64,000 bases of DNA from Bathynomus jamesi (GCA_023014485.1 JAJOZX010012251.1:1-64000), one strand, 5' to 3'; shown: positions 11,010 through 22,444, counted from the first letter of the stretch. Notes: generated from the sequence alone by a model not told the origin. Program-made: numbers and translations.

Positions 11010-11243
11010 GATAATAAAAACCCATTCTAATAGACAGAATTTATTTCCACAACAGTTCCGATGCCCACTGGCATCCTCTTCGGGTGGATACAGAAAAACG
11101 AATCGTTTTTCTGTATCCACCCGAAGAGGATGCCAGTGGGCATCGAAACTGTTGTGGAAATAAACTCTGTCTATTAGAATGGGTTTTTATTATCATATTT
11201 TGACTTTCACGTAAAAAAGTGAAGTTTTTGGCATTTATTCTTG
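11010..11243. mobile_element. Fold-back hairpin element, member 1
   Basis: Positions about 11009-11196 form a near-perfect inverted repeat with about 90-bp arms and almost no loop (centre near 11102, CAGAAAAACG/CGTTTTTCTG). A further ~47 bp tail follows. The target duplication ACTATTTAT lies at 11001-11009 and 11244-11252. Copy B has an empty site near 42410-42425, so insertion (or precise loss in B) postdates the duplication. No transposase inside. Confidence 0.8.
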
Positions 11244-11752
11244 ACTATTTATTTTATTTATTTTGGCCCTTAAGCTTTACACTTTACTGGGCTCATATTA
11301 ATGCGAGTAATATAGAAAATAATGCAATTTTTAGTTCGCTGTTAAACTTTTAGTGAAGTAGGCTACAAGTTCCCTTGTTAAAACTTCCTCAGCAAGAAAT
11401 GGGGCGTTCAGTAAACGTGAAGTAAACAGTTTATTAATGTTCATAAGCGTTTATAATGTTTCCCAAATGTCCCATTTCTCATTTGCTGGATTAATATGAT
11501 TAATTGTCCGAAAGCTTTCACTTTCTGGTGTGAGGAAAGTGTGGTACGAACCTCCCCCTCGCCCACCTGGGGCCCTATATTTTTATTAATACATGCGCTA
11601 CATAGTTATATTATAACATGGTGAGTATGCGAGTCTCATTAACGAAATTACGCTTACGTTTAAGTGTCTAATATTAATATTAAGCTGAAAAATAAATAAA
11701 GCTACTTTACGATTTAAGTACAAAACACAATTAATATCACATTCAACACAAA
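11244..11752. other. No gene seen
   Basis: AT-rich unique sequence, matched by copy B (about 42420-42923). No coding or RNA signal recognised. Confidence 0.5.
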
Positions 11753-11770
11753 CTATATATATATATATAT

Positions 11771-11827
<57 letters not shown>

Positions 11828-11828
11828 C
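11753..11828. repeat. (TA)n microsatellite at mariner insertion site
   Basis: A long TA dinucleotide run. Mariners target TA, so such tracts are insertion sites. B equivalent about 42924-43013. Confidence 0.9.
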
Positions 11829-11829
11829 A

Positions 11830-13023
11830 CAGGGTGTCCCATAAGTCTGGAACCATAGGGTAAAATAAGTAATTCATGTTTTTCCGTTTATGCAAGTGCC
11901 CATGATGTCTTTGAGTAAGGAAGAACGCATCCAGGTAATTCTGCCCGTACGAAATCGGAGTCAGAGGGAGGTCGCTGAGGAATTTAACAGATTGCATCCG
12001 GACCGCGCGCCGATAACACACAGCTGTGTCGGCAAACTTGTAACAAAGTTCAGGGAAACGGGATCCATAGGAGATAAACCACGCAGTGGACTTCCGAAGA
12101 CATCCACCGACGATGACAGCCGCTACTATCCTCGCTCATTTCACAAACAGTCCCCAAAAGTCTCTTCGGCGGTTGTCCGCTGAGACAGGAGTGTCGAAAT
12201 GCAGCATCCACCGCATTCTTCAAGCACACAAATATCATCCTTACAAGCTTCAAATCCTGCAGAACTTAAGCGAAGATAATCCAGACCGACGGATGGAATT
12301 TTGTGACTGGGCTACGGCACAATGTGCTCAAAATGCCAATTTCCCGTCCACCATTCTGTTCAGTGATGAGGCTGTTTTTTACGCAAATGGTGAGGTGATC
12401 CGGCAGAACACCCGCTACTGGTCGCAAGACACCCCTCACTGGTTTACCGCTTCAAAGGAACATGGTGTCGCTCGTGTAATGGTATGGTGTGGCATTTGGA
12501 AAGAGCGTATCATAGGCCCCTTCTTTTTTATGACACTGTCACAGGAAACGCCTACTTGCGTATGCTCAACGATGAAGCATTCCCCAATGTCTTGAACACA
12601 GATGGGGATTTCCCAACATGGTTCCAGCAGGATGGTGCTCCTGCCCATTATAGCATCCGGGTAAGAGAGTGGCTGCAACGACAATTCCCTGGTCATTGGA
12701 TAGAACGTCGAGGGCCTGTGGAGTGGCCGGCGAGGAGTCCCGATCTCACCCCGTTGGATTTTTATCTCTGGGGTCACTTGAAGGCGTTTCTCTACGTGGA
12801 GAAAATTCAGTGTGTTACAGATTTACGGGAGCGCATCATCGACGCATGTAACACCATCACTCCTGATACCATTCGCCGTGTGTTTGCTGACTGGATATCT
12901 CGTCTACATTCGTGTATCAGTAATAATGGTGGACACATTGAACACGTTCTGTGAATTAAAGCAGTTTTTTTATTGCCGTTTTTATCATTTTGCCCTATGG
13001 TTCCATACTTATGGGACACCCTT
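11830..13023 (+). mobile_element. Mariner-like transposon, copy A
   Basis: Inverted ends of about 36 bp start with CAGGGTGTCCCATAAGTCTG and end with the inverted counterpart near 12987-13023. The element is about 1.2 kb with one transposase gene. The B counterpart is 43014-44210. Confidence 0.88.
11890..12957 (+). pseudogene. Mariner transposase, frameshifted (copy A)
   Basis: The N-terminal HTH region (SLSKEERIQVILPVRNRSQR, then ITHSCVGKLVTKFRETGS) is in one frame. A frameshift near 12115 leads to the second HTH (LRRLSAETGVSKCSIHRILQ) and the first catalytic Asp (ILFSDEAVF). A second shift near 12525 leads to the second Asp (WFQQDGAPAHY) and third Asp (RSPDLTPLDFYLWGHLK). All three catalytic Asp codons survive, with 36 residues between the second and third by my count. 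The gene is inactive as read. Confidence 0.85.
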
Positions 13024-13037
13024 TCTGTGTATATATA

Positions 13038-13939
13038 CAGGCGTCCCAAAAAAATGTATACACACTTTAAATAATTATAAAGGCAGTGTTTATTAAAATA
13101 CATTTCATTTTCAAAATGTAATAGAATCTACACACATTATTTAATTGTTTTGTCAACGCCTGTTTTCAAACTGACGTCCGTTCTGGTCCAGGCACTGCTG
13201 ATAACGCGAAGCAATGGAATCGCAAACATCACGAAACATTTCGTTTGGTATTTGTGTGCATTCTCGTTCAATGGCTGCTCTCAATTCAGCGACTGTTGCA
13301 GGTTTTATAGCGTAGACTTTGTCTTTTAAGTATCCCCATAAAAAAAAGTCTAGTGGTGTGAGGTCTGGTGAACGCGGAGGGTATTCTACGAAACCCCTTC
13401 GTCCAATCCACATCCACATCGTGCCAAGTACCACTCGCAATACTCCACTCTTCGGTCCGGATCATCTTCATTAATAGCATGGACTAATCTTGGAATGTAA
13501 CTTTTCCATTGACAGCGCTTCAAAATGCGTTGGACAGACGATTCTGAAATTCCTACCTCACGACTCGCTTGCCGCACAGATTTTCTTGGACTTTGGTGAT
13601 ACGTTTCCAGTACTCTTTCTTGCTTTGTGGGGCTTGTCGATGTCCGTGGTCTTCCGGAACGCTTCTTGTGGACATTCTGAACAGTTCCATCGGCTTCAAA
13701 CTTATCTCTAATTCGAGTGATGGTAAGTCGCGTTGGTGGATCTGTTTGAAACTCCCTCCTAAACTGTCTTTGCACTTCAACTGCGTTTTCACACTTCCAG
13801 TAGCATTTTAGAATGAATTTCCTTTGTTCAAAGCTTAGTCTGACTGCCATTATTAATTCTAATGGGTTTAACTTGGAAAGAAAGAAACATCAATTGAGCT
13901 ATCAGCTGTTAAAGTGTGTATACATTTTTTTGGGACGCC

Positions 13940-13942
<3 letters not shown>
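13038..13942 (-). mobile_element. Internally deleted mariner, member 1 (A only)
   Basis: Inverted ends of about 31 bp (CAGGCGTCCCAAAAAAATGT from 13038 and its inverse ending 13942), embedded in TA repeats. Only 905 bp long. A near-identical element sits at 21179-22081. Absent from copy B. Confidence 0.88.
13153..13850 (-). pseudogene. Mariner transposase lacking the catalytic centre
   Basis: The minus-strand ORF begins [20 protein letters not shown] and includes two HTH regions ([20 protein letters not shown]). It then breaks off at [10 protein letters not shown] near 13420 and continues in another frame at the C-terminal segment (RSPDLTPLDFFLWGYLK). The region with the first two catalytic Asp residues is gone. 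The remaining N-terminal 154 residues could still bind inverted repeats. Confidence 0.85.
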
Positions 13943-13977
<35 letters not shown>

Positions 13978-14139
13978 CTTTCTTTGATTTACCCGCGCTG
14001 CTAGGCTCATATGCTAGATAATCAAGTTGTTTTTAGTATTTTTGTTTTTTCTGGAGGTAATTTTAGCTTTGTAAAGCCATTTCCATCTAGCTGTTATGCC
14101 CACCACTTGCTGCTTGGGGTGGGCTATTAAAATTGAAGC
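13943..14139. other. A-only non-coding segment
   Basis: (TA)n followed by unique sequence absent from copy B. No gene. Confidence 0.45.
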
Positions 14140-14460
14140 TCAAGATTTTCATGGTTGTGTTCTTTTCTATAGTTTTATTGACCAAATAATTAAACCCCCG
14201 TAATTTAGGGGCCCTTCGGTTTCCCAATTACTGGTGGTTTAATTATTTGGTCAATAAAACTATAGTCGTGAAAATCTTGACACAATGTGAAGCTCAAGAT
14301 TTTCATGGCTGCGTTCTTTTTTATAGTTTTATTGGCCAAATAATTGAACCGACAGTAATTGGGGGTGCCATGCGGTCCCCAAATTGCTGGGTACCCCCAC
14401 CCACCCACCCAATTACTGGGCCCAGCCCCCCTACACCAACTACTGGGGTAATCTCATCTT
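14140..14460. repeat. Fold-back repeat with TTTTATTG/AATAATT arms (A only)
   Basis: A segment reading TATAGTTTTATTGACCAAAT (about 14170-14189) recurs inverted at about 14245-14267 and again direct at about 14322-14341. Each is followed or preceded by C/G-rich runs (ACCCCCACCCACCCACCC). Related sequence occurs at 22180-22240 and 50420-50480, so it is a dispersed repeat family. Confidence 0.55.
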
Positions 14461-14710
14461 AAAGTATCTATCTATATAATATCAATCTATTTATCTACAT
14501 GTATCTATCTTCTGTACATTATGCGTACTTCTGTGACTCTTACATCCTTGACTGTAAGTTACGAACAACGTAACATGTACAGTATATGGCGCCTAATTAA
14601 CGAACTGCTTTAGTGTTCCATAAAATATTTCGTTTTCTATAATAATTTTTTTATTGGTTTTCTTTAATTTTTAAGCAGTAACACCTTAATTTTTAACTAT
14701 ATTCTATCGT

Positions 14711-14903
14711 GACAATAAAACTCGCACTAATAGACGGAGTTTATTTCCACAACAGTTTCGATGCCCACTGGCATCCTCTTCGGGTGGATACAGAAAAACG
14801 TTTTTTCGTTTTTCGTTTTTCTGTATCCACCCGAAGAGGATGTCAGTGGAGATCGAAACTGTTGTGGAAATAAACTCCGTCTATTAGTGTGGGTTTTATT
14901 GTC
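14711..14903. mobile_element. Fold-back hairpin element, member 2 (A only)
   Basis: Same family as 11010-11243. Arms of about 85 bp (GTTTATTTCCACAACAG...CTGTTGTGGAAATAAAC) with a short TTTCGTTTTTCG-type centre near 14800-14815. Absent from copy B. Confidence 0.75.
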
Positions 14904-15059
14904 ACATTTCGACCTGCACGTATTGTCGTTTATATTCGTCGCTAAGTAATAAGTATCTGTGAAGAAACTTACTTGATAATTCACTTACAGGAATTCCATC
15001 TTGCATACTAAGAACCGGAATCTGGAATATACGAGTACATCCAAACATAAATAAACAGA

Positions 15060-16300
15060 TTGTTGCAATTTTCTCATTACATAATTGCAGCACAGTCGGA
15101 GTTTATGGGACTCTCATACCTAGGGTGTGTGTGTGTGTGTGTGTGTGTAACGACTAATTTTCTTACTACTTACTTCATTTTCATCTTCATGTTTAGGTTG
15201 TTTTGTCGTCACCAAAATGGGAGTTTCGTATCGAACGAAAGAAGAAAATTTTTTGGTGTCATTTTTGTCAAATGAAATTTCAGTATTAATTAAAAGTTAC
15301 TTGGTATTCGTAGTGAATATCATTGAAAATTCTTTAAAATATTTTCCACTTCTTTTATCAAATATTTATACTTTTTTTATTATATATATGTATCGCAGTG
15401 ATCTAAAATGGAGTGTATTCGTTGTATAACCAATATAAAAGGTTAAATCCATCTTGCGAACGTTCGTATTGGTACACAATAGTTATTCATTTCATTCCCG
15501 CAACGGTCCCTTGTTGAGACACTTTGGTAACTGGGTTTAAAATAGGTTTTTCGTAACAGTTTTTTATTGATATCATTAAATTTTACATTTTTTAATTATT
15601 TTTCAGTTAAATTTTTTTCGTTTTTTAAGTATTTTCTTTTAATTCCTTCTCTTGTTTTGAATTAAAAAAAAGGTAATATTTTCTTTTAATTGTTACTTTT
15701 ATGATAACCGTCGGAGGGAAGCCATTATTGATCAGATGTTGGGTTATTCTCTCAATTTCAGTATTAAATAGGCTACAGTTTGAAGCTGTTCCAGACGCTT
15801 TATGCAGTAATGTTTTAATGTGTGAAATTTTGTAATTTTCATGGATATGTGATCCCATAGTTCGCATCGAGTCTTTTATCGATATGATATCATTTCAATG
15901 ATCTTTCGTTCTCATATCAAATTTGCATCTGAAAAGTGGAATTCGACTTTTCGACATGTCTCATAAGTGACGCTTCATTTGTTCATTTTTTTTTTTCATT
16001 TCATCAAAAAAAGAAAAATATCTGAAGGTTTTTCTCAATATTACACGAGCGGTTCTTAACCTTTTTCGTGTCATTTCCTCCTTCGACCAGTTCGCCCTAC
16101 TCGATTTCCCCCTCCATTACGATACTGAAAAAAGTAGCCTCGAACACAAAATTTAATAACATTAGCAGACTTACAATGCACACTAATTATATGATCGCCG
16201 AACAAAATTCTGCCGTAAATCCCCCCTGGATTCCTGAAATTTCCCCCAGGTTAAGAAATGCTGTTCCACACAATAAAAAAAATGGTTCGTAGATAAATGG
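15060..16300. other. No gene recognised
   Basis: Contains a (GT)n tract (15124-15148), T-rich DNA and short open frames without domains. Matches copy B 44355-45600 with small indels. Confidence 0.5.
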
Positions 16301-16302
16301 GT

Positions 16303-16966
16303 ACCATGGGTAGCCTAGTGGTTAAGACGCTGGGCTGCTGACGATCGGGAGGTCGTGAGAGCGAGTCCGGGCGAGGATTTTGTAATTTCTGACCGCTCAT
16401 GGTGGGGCGTGGTTCGGATTCCACGTTTAGCTCATTGTTCGAAGTCAGAAGGGGTTAGGGGGAGTTTGACCCCCAAATCTACGTGGGACTCATGGAAATG
16501 TGCTGTCCAAGGGGACCCAGGGTGGGTCCTGTAAAAACGCCTATGCTCTGGTATAATGCATTGTACTACCAGAATGTATTAGAGTAGATTTAAGAAATGT
16601 GGAATCTCCTCATTCCCATGATGATGTCATTGTACTGCTGACGCTCTTTTCGTTTACAGAAATATATTCTGGAAGTATATTTTGAATTTTTTGGGTAAAA
16701 TATCTTTGCTTTTCACAACTATTACAGTGGATTATCACCTCGTCTCTCTTTCTTCGTAATGGGTAAATCCTCAATTATAAGTCTATATTGTTGGGCTACT
16801 TGTGCGCGAGTGACACGGTGTCTCTCTGAGTCAAATTCTAACCCCCCAAAATACATTGCCCTATTTCAAACACTGGTTAAGCTGTAGATCTAAGGTGGAG
16901 TGAAAAGCTTGATCTACCTTCGTCAGAATGAATAATTCAGGCGGAAGCAAAACCAAAGTAACCAAG

Positions 16967-16970
<4 letters not shown>
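16303..16970 (+). repeat. tRNA-derived SINE with inserted sequence (copy A)
   Basis: The tRNA-like head has box A (TAGCCTAGTGGTTAAGACGC, about 16311-16330) and a degenerate box B. The family tail (TCTAAGGTGGAGTGAAAAGC to CAGGCGGAAGCAAAACC) appears only at about 16890-16960. About 430 bp of extra sequence separates the two. B copy at 45602-46270. Confidence 0.65.
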
Positions 16971-16997
<27 letters not shown>

Positions 16998-17455
16998 GGG
17001 ATCAAAATAACGCTTTCTTATAATTTCATTTTTTATGAGACAAGAATCGAGAAAGATGAGGTTTAAAGACGACTCCATTCATACGCCACTCTTTTGTATG
17101 TATCTTAACCCTTTCACTCCGGGTGTGGCATATAAACTACACGTTCAATTTGCGCTCAGATCTGGGTGTGGTAAATAAACCAACTCTTAATCTTTTCTGA
17201 ACTGCAGGTGTAGTTTATAAACCAAGGGTATATCCTTCTGTTTCCACCCTCTGCGGTTGAAAATGGGGGGATATATGTATTATAATTCGACTTCATATAA
17301 TTAGCTTCAAAGCTATGCCCGCAGTGAAAAAAGGGTTGACAGTGTTTTCAGAAAGATGTTCTTATCGTGTTGGTAATCAATATATTTTCATAATATTTTG
17401 GTCTATATTTGCGGGTTGTCGTGTCGGGTGAATGCGTACGTTACTCTAAACGATT
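16971..17455. other. No gene seen
   Basis: A TG/TA microsatellite, then non-coding DNA. About 210 bp here (roughly 17110-17335) are missing from copy B near 46420. Confidence 0.5.
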
Positions 17456-18560
17456 TTGGTGGTCTATTCAGCTGGTACGTTAATAAATAGAGTCTGGCAC
17501 AAATCTTTAATTTCCAAACTGCCCTCATTCGGTTTCTATCCTTCTATCTGTGCCTTCATCTCTAATTTCCTTTCTGCCCAATCTATAGCTGCGGATGTAG
17601 ATGGCCACTGTTCTTCTCCTAAAGCTATTAACAGTGGCGTTCCTCAGAGTTCTGTCCTGTCACCCACTCTTTTCCTTTTATTTATTAATGATCTTTTAAT
17701 TCGCACTTCCTGTCCTATTCACTCCTATGTCGATGATTCCACTCTTCACTTCTCCACCCGCTTTCCGAAGCGTCCCTCACAGCAGTCGCTTCATGATTCG
17801 TGTGATGCGGCTATGGGGCACCTGACCTCTGATCTTTCTGCCATTTCTGATTGGAGGAGAAAATCTTGTGGCTTTCAATGCCTCGCAAATTCAGTTCCTC
17901 CATCTGTCTACTCGTCACAATCTTCCACACGACTATCCCCTTACCTTCAACAACACACAAATCAATCCTTCCTTCTCTTAACATTCTTGGAATATCCTTT
18001 TCTCGTGATCTTTCCTGGAAAGATCACATATACTTTCTTTCTAAAACAGCTTCTAAGAGGTTAGGTGTGTTGTGCCACCTCAGCGGTTTCTTCACCCCAA
18101 CTCAGTTGCTGTCTTTATACAGGGGTCTTCTTCGACCCTGTATGGAGTATGCTTCTCGTGTGTGGGGTGGTTCAACCCACACAGCCATACTTCACCGGGT
18201 GCAGTCAAAGGCTTTTCACATAATCAATTCCCCGCCTCTTACTGATTGTCTTCAATCTCTCTCTCTTCGCCGCAATGTTGCCTCACTCTCTCTTTACTGT
18301 CGCTAACATAACGGACATTGCTCTTCTGAACTCTGTAACTGCGTGCTTCGTCCTTTAAGGAGAGCACGCAGTACTAGACACTCCACACTTTCTCATTCCT
18401 ATTCTGTCCAACTATTTAATGCAAGGCTTAATCGGTATTTTCAGTCTCATCTACTCAACCGGTCAACTCTGGAACAATCATCCTCAATCCATCTTTAATC
18501 CTGTCTATGACCTCCCATCTTTCAAACGCACAGTGTCTGGGCATCTCGAAAACCCCGGAC
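17456..18560 (+). pseudogene. LINE reverse transcriptase 3' half, copy A (frameshifted, YVDD intact)
   Basis: The frame includes NRVWHKSLISKLPSFGFYP, GVPQSSVLSPTLFLLFINDL and the catalytic box SYVDDSTLHF, then breaks near 17860. A second frame (17851-18306) carries the downstream thumb region (SKRLGVLCHLSGFFTPTQLL). Further broken frames to about 18560 hold the C-terminal WNNHPQSIFNPVYDLPSFKR-like end. 5'-truncated at about 17456. The paralogue at 46535-47650 has the opposite lesions. Confidence 0.85.
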
Positions 18561-18785
18561 CTTGATTTTGGCTCTCTTCTTCTTCTATGGGAGGCCCCCC
18601 CCACTACCTGTAAAAAAAATAGATTTGGAGGTGTAATAATAAACGGCAGTTTTAAACTTTTAGTTTTAGGTTTCGGATCCAAAGTAAGAATTTATCAGTT
18701 GAGATAAGACCTCATAATTTCATTTAAGTACTGCACAATGTCGTCCGTTACATTTACACTCATACTAATAATATATATATATAAG

Positions 18786-18825
<40 letters not shown>

Positions 18826-18831
18826 TATATA
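18561..18831. repeat. Non-coding segment with (TA)n
   Basis: The TA tract at about 18770-18836 precedes the SINE. Confidence 0.6.
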
Positions 18832-19122
18832 TATAAACCTTTGGTTAGCTTCCGCCTGAATTGTTCATTCTGACGAAGGTCAAGCTTTTCACTCCACCTT
18901 AGACCTACAGTTTAACGTGGAATCCGAACCACGCCCCATCAGCAGCCCAGCGTCTTAACCACTAGGCCACCCAGGGTACCCATTTATCTACCAACCACTT
19001 TCTTTATTGTGTGCAAGGATGAACAGCTGGGTTTTGCTGCGCGCCGGCTAACGTCGGGTCTCGAACCCGGGGCCGATGGATTCGTAGTCAGCGACGCTAA
19101 CCACTACACCACCGAGGCGCAT
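18832..19122 (-). repeat. Dimeric tRNA-derived SINE, recombinant copy (A)
   Basis: On the minus strand, head 1 has TGGTGTAGTGGTTAGCGTCG (box A) and GGTTCGAGACC (box B, about 19050-19060). A second tRNA-like head (GGCCTAGTGGTTAAGACGCT) and the family tail follow. At diagnostic positions its tail end matches the first B SINE and its head end matches the second B SINE. Confidence 0.8.
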
Positions 19123-20006
19123 TATATATATTTTTTTTTCTTTTAGGTAGATGATGGCTGCAAAATTAACAAGAGATGAGAGGGTGAGCTTGGTTTTAAT
19201 GCATGGGATACCAGGTACTACAAATCGCTGAATCGTTACAAAACAAAAAATGTTAAGACACGTTTAAAAAATCACCCAATACAAGATAAAGAAATATTTT
19301 TACATCGGTTGGTTGGTTGTTTAAACTCAGTGGTGCTTTTAAACGATATTTTATCCGAGTGAAAATCGCCTAAAATGATTCTCTTTATCTCTGATTACAG
19401 GGATGCACCGAAGTGTCAGTATGAAATACCATTTACAGAACTCGATTAACGATACGTGATAATAAAGAGGAATGAAGTCAAATTGTAAATAAGGGAGGAT
19501 CGGGATGCAAAATCGTTTGAGTTGTATCCTGGATGCGGAAGTTTATTTAAAAAAATAAATAATAAAAAAATAAAAAATATATAAAGTTTTCGGATAATAT
19601 TTTGACAGGTTTTACGAAGGTTAAATAAAAATACTTTATTCTTCCGCCACCAAATTTTCTTCTCACTCACCTGACCCCTGATAGATAAATCAAACGAATA
19701 ATATGTTTAAAAACAGACAAATTGATGGGTATGGGTATATGTTATCTTATAACCTTTCAAGGGCAGATGGTAATGAAATAGTCTTCCTACTTCGTATTGC
19801 GTCTTTACACCCATCAGACGATGCCTTTCAAGGGCAGTAAATTTTGTAAATGTTTCCTCAATTTAAATGTTTCCTCAATGCCACGAGTAAGAATGTACAA
19901 AAGTTAAAAAAAAATCCACATTTGAGAAAAGCGTCTCTTGATTTGGGAAAAAAGGTGTTTCCGTCGCTGAAACGGAGCTGCGTGCCAATGTTTAATATTT
20001 CCTAAC
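19123..20006. other. No gene recognised
   Basis: Includes a one-copy ~100-bp segment (around 19745-19845, CCTTTCAAGGGCAG) present twice in copy B (49140-49310). The open frame 19446-19670 (minus) has no domain. Confidence 0.5.
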
Positions 20007-20467
20007 CAGTGGTGTAGTCCGGGGGTAACGCAAGGTAACGGCGTTACCACACTGGTTTTATTTTACTTTTAGCGTTACCCTACTGCCCTGGTGCTCTGTT
20101 CGATGAGAATTGCCAATTCATCCTTGAGAATGCAAAATTAAACCTCGAAATTGTCACTAAAAAGGTAGGAACATGTTCCATGAGACTAGGCACCACTCCT
20201 GTAAAACTGTAATGTGTGAGAAAGCCATATGGTCATTTTTGTAGAGTAGACTAAAGGTAACAGGATGTTTTATATTTTTTACTGTTTCTACTGAACATTT
20301 TTGTAATAGATACTCTTTCTAACTCTATTTCTTTCCTAACCCCTTCAATTTCAACGTGTTTTTGGGAATGTTCATAAAATGTAAAAACGCTGTAGAATTT
20401 ATAGAAACACTTTATAAGAAAAATTGTTCTTGCGTTACCCACTGAAGAAATTACGACTCCACCACTG
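20007..20467. mobile_element. hAT-type MITE (copy A)
   Basis: The ends CAGTGGTGTAGTC (20007) and GACTCCACCACTG (ends 20467) are flanked by the 8-bp duplication TTCCTAAC (19999-20006, 20468-20475). Non-coding, 461 bp. In B (49488-49949) the right duplication has mutated to TTCGTAAC. Confidence 0.82.
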
Positions 20468-20816
20468 TTCCTAACCTAACTTATTTTAACCAATCAGAAC
20501 GCAACCTAACATTAGCCTAACCAATCAGAACCTAAGTTATCGTATCCAAACTAATCATAATCTAACTTAACTAATCGTAACCTAACCGGGACCAAAATGG
20601 GAAAGGCCGCGAATGAGATTGAGAATGACATGAATTAGGGATAGACCGATTTGAAAATGGAAAATGATTTTATTTTTATTTAACATTAGCGGAGCGACCC
20701 GTCGTTGCCGGGGTGGATGTTGAACGCCATAAGCTAACGAAAATATCACGACGTAACGTAACCAATCGTCAAAGGCATACAATTAACCTAACCGGGCATT
20801 CAGTTGACCTAACCTG

Positions 20817-20857
<41 letters not shown>

Positions 20858-21132
20858 TTTTTTAAAGTTCGGGAAGAACCGATTCGCCTCTGTTTGAAAG
20901 GGCATATCTCGGCGGAAAAGCAAAGAAAAAGTGAGAGGAAAGACAGAGGAAAAAGAAAGGGTGGAGGGGACAGTCGAAGTGGAAAAAGACCAAGGATGAC
21001 AAGGACTGCAGGGTCGAGCCCCATCATCCTTGTGTGCTAGGGCCGGGAGGGCGCACGTGAAACCTCCAGGAACAAGGACGTACAAACGAGCACAAAGAGC
21101 ACTCAAGAGCACGAGCTTAGAACTCCCTTGCG

Positions 21133-21178
<46 letters not shown>

Positions 21179-21181
<3 letters not shown>

Positions 21182-22078
21182 CGTCCCAAAAAAATGTATA
21201 CACACTTTAAATACTTATAAAGGCAGTGTTTATTAAAATACATTTCATTTTCAAAATGTAATAGAATCTACAGACATTATTTAATTGTTTTGTCAACGCC
21301 TGTTTTCAAACTGACGTCCGTTCTGGTCCAGGCACTGCTGATAACGCGAAGCAATGGAATCGCAAACATCACGAAACATTTCGTTTGGTATTTGTGTGCA
21401 TTCTCGTTCAATGGCTGCTCTGAATTCAGCGACTGTTGCAGGTTTTATAGCGTAGACTTTGTCTTTTAAGTATCCCCATAAAAAAAGTCTAGTGGTGTGA
21501 GGTCTGGTGAACGCGGAGGGTATTCTACGAAACCCCTTCGTCCAATCCACATCCACATCGTGCCAAGTACCACTCGCAATACTCCACTCTTCGGTCCGGA
21601 TCATCTTCATTAATAGCATGGACTAATCTTGGAATGTAACTTTTCCATTGACGGCGCTTCAAAATGCGTTGGACAGACGATTCTGAAATTCCTACCTCAC
21701 GACTCGCTTGCCGCACAGATTTTCTTGGACTTTGGTGATACGTTTCCAGTACTCTTTCTTGCTTTGTGGGGCTTGTCGATGTCCGTGGTCTTCCGGAACG
21801 CTTCTTGTGGACATTCTGAACAGTTCCATCGGCTTCAAACTTATCTCTAATTCGAGTGATGGTAAGTCGCGTTGGTGGATCTGTTTGAAACTCCCTCCTA
21901 AACTGTCTTTGCACTTCAACTGCGTTTTCACACTTCCAGTAGCATTTTAGAATGAATTTCCTCTGTTCAAAGCTTAGTCTGACTGCCATTATTAATTCTA
22001 ATGGGTTTAACTTGGAAAGAAAGAAACATCAATTGAGCTATCAGCTGTTAAAGTGTGTATACATTTTTTTGGGACGCC

Positions 22079-22081
<3 letters not shown>
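21179..22081 (-). mobile_element. Internally deleted mariner, member 2 (A only)
   Basis: Near-identical to 13038-13942, with the same ends and the same internal deletion, so the deleted form itself multiplied. Inserted in a (TA)n run. Confidence 0.88.
21293..21989 (-). pseudogene. Mariner transposase lacking the catalytic centre, second copy
   Basis: The same 154-residue N-terminal HTH ORF (21525-21989), differing by a Cys-to-Arg change (ILKRRQWKS), and the same C-terminal remnant. One base fewer in the A-run near 21480 puts two formerly offset frames in line (21293-21619). No catalytic activity is possible. Confidence 0.85.
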
Positions 22082-22114
<33 letters not shown>

Positions 22115-22444
22115 CGTTCAACATCCACCCTGGCAACGATTGTCACTCCGCTAGTTTTAATTATATGTGAAGCTCGAGATTTTCATGACTGTGTTCTTTT
22201 CTATAGTTTTATTGATCAAATAATTAGTCATGAAAATCTTAAGATTCAGAAATCTTGATACAATGTGACGCTCAAAATTTTCACGGTTGAGTTCTTTTCT
22301 GTAGTTTAATCGCGGTGCTGGGGCCTTCGGGCCCAGAAATTTTAATTATTTAATTTATTAACAGCCAGTTGCACAACCTGGGGACGTAATCAATATGTGT
22401 GTGTGAAGTTTCATGTTTGTAACTGCTTCGGGTGCTTCCATAGT

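Larger units (their letters stand above)
20688..22152. mobile_element. TA-flanked MITE split by (TA)n and a deleted mariner (copy A)
   Basis: Inverted ends of about 38 bp: AGCGGAGCGACC with GGGGTGGATGTTGAACGC (20688-20726), and GCGTTCAACATCCACCCTGG with TCACTCCGCT (22114-22152). In copy B the same element is only 226 bp (50171-50396). In A its central (AT)n holds about 350 bp of extra GC-richer DNA (20852-21136) and the deleted mariner at 21179-22081. Confidence 0.75.

Noticed and set aside
14761..14949. Open frame across the hairpin element
   Set aside because: It reads through both arms of a palindrome; the same happens on the other strand.
19040..19110. Intact tRNA gene
   Set aside because: Box A and box B are good, but the acceptor stem does not pair and the sequence continues into a repeated second head and tail; it is a SINE.
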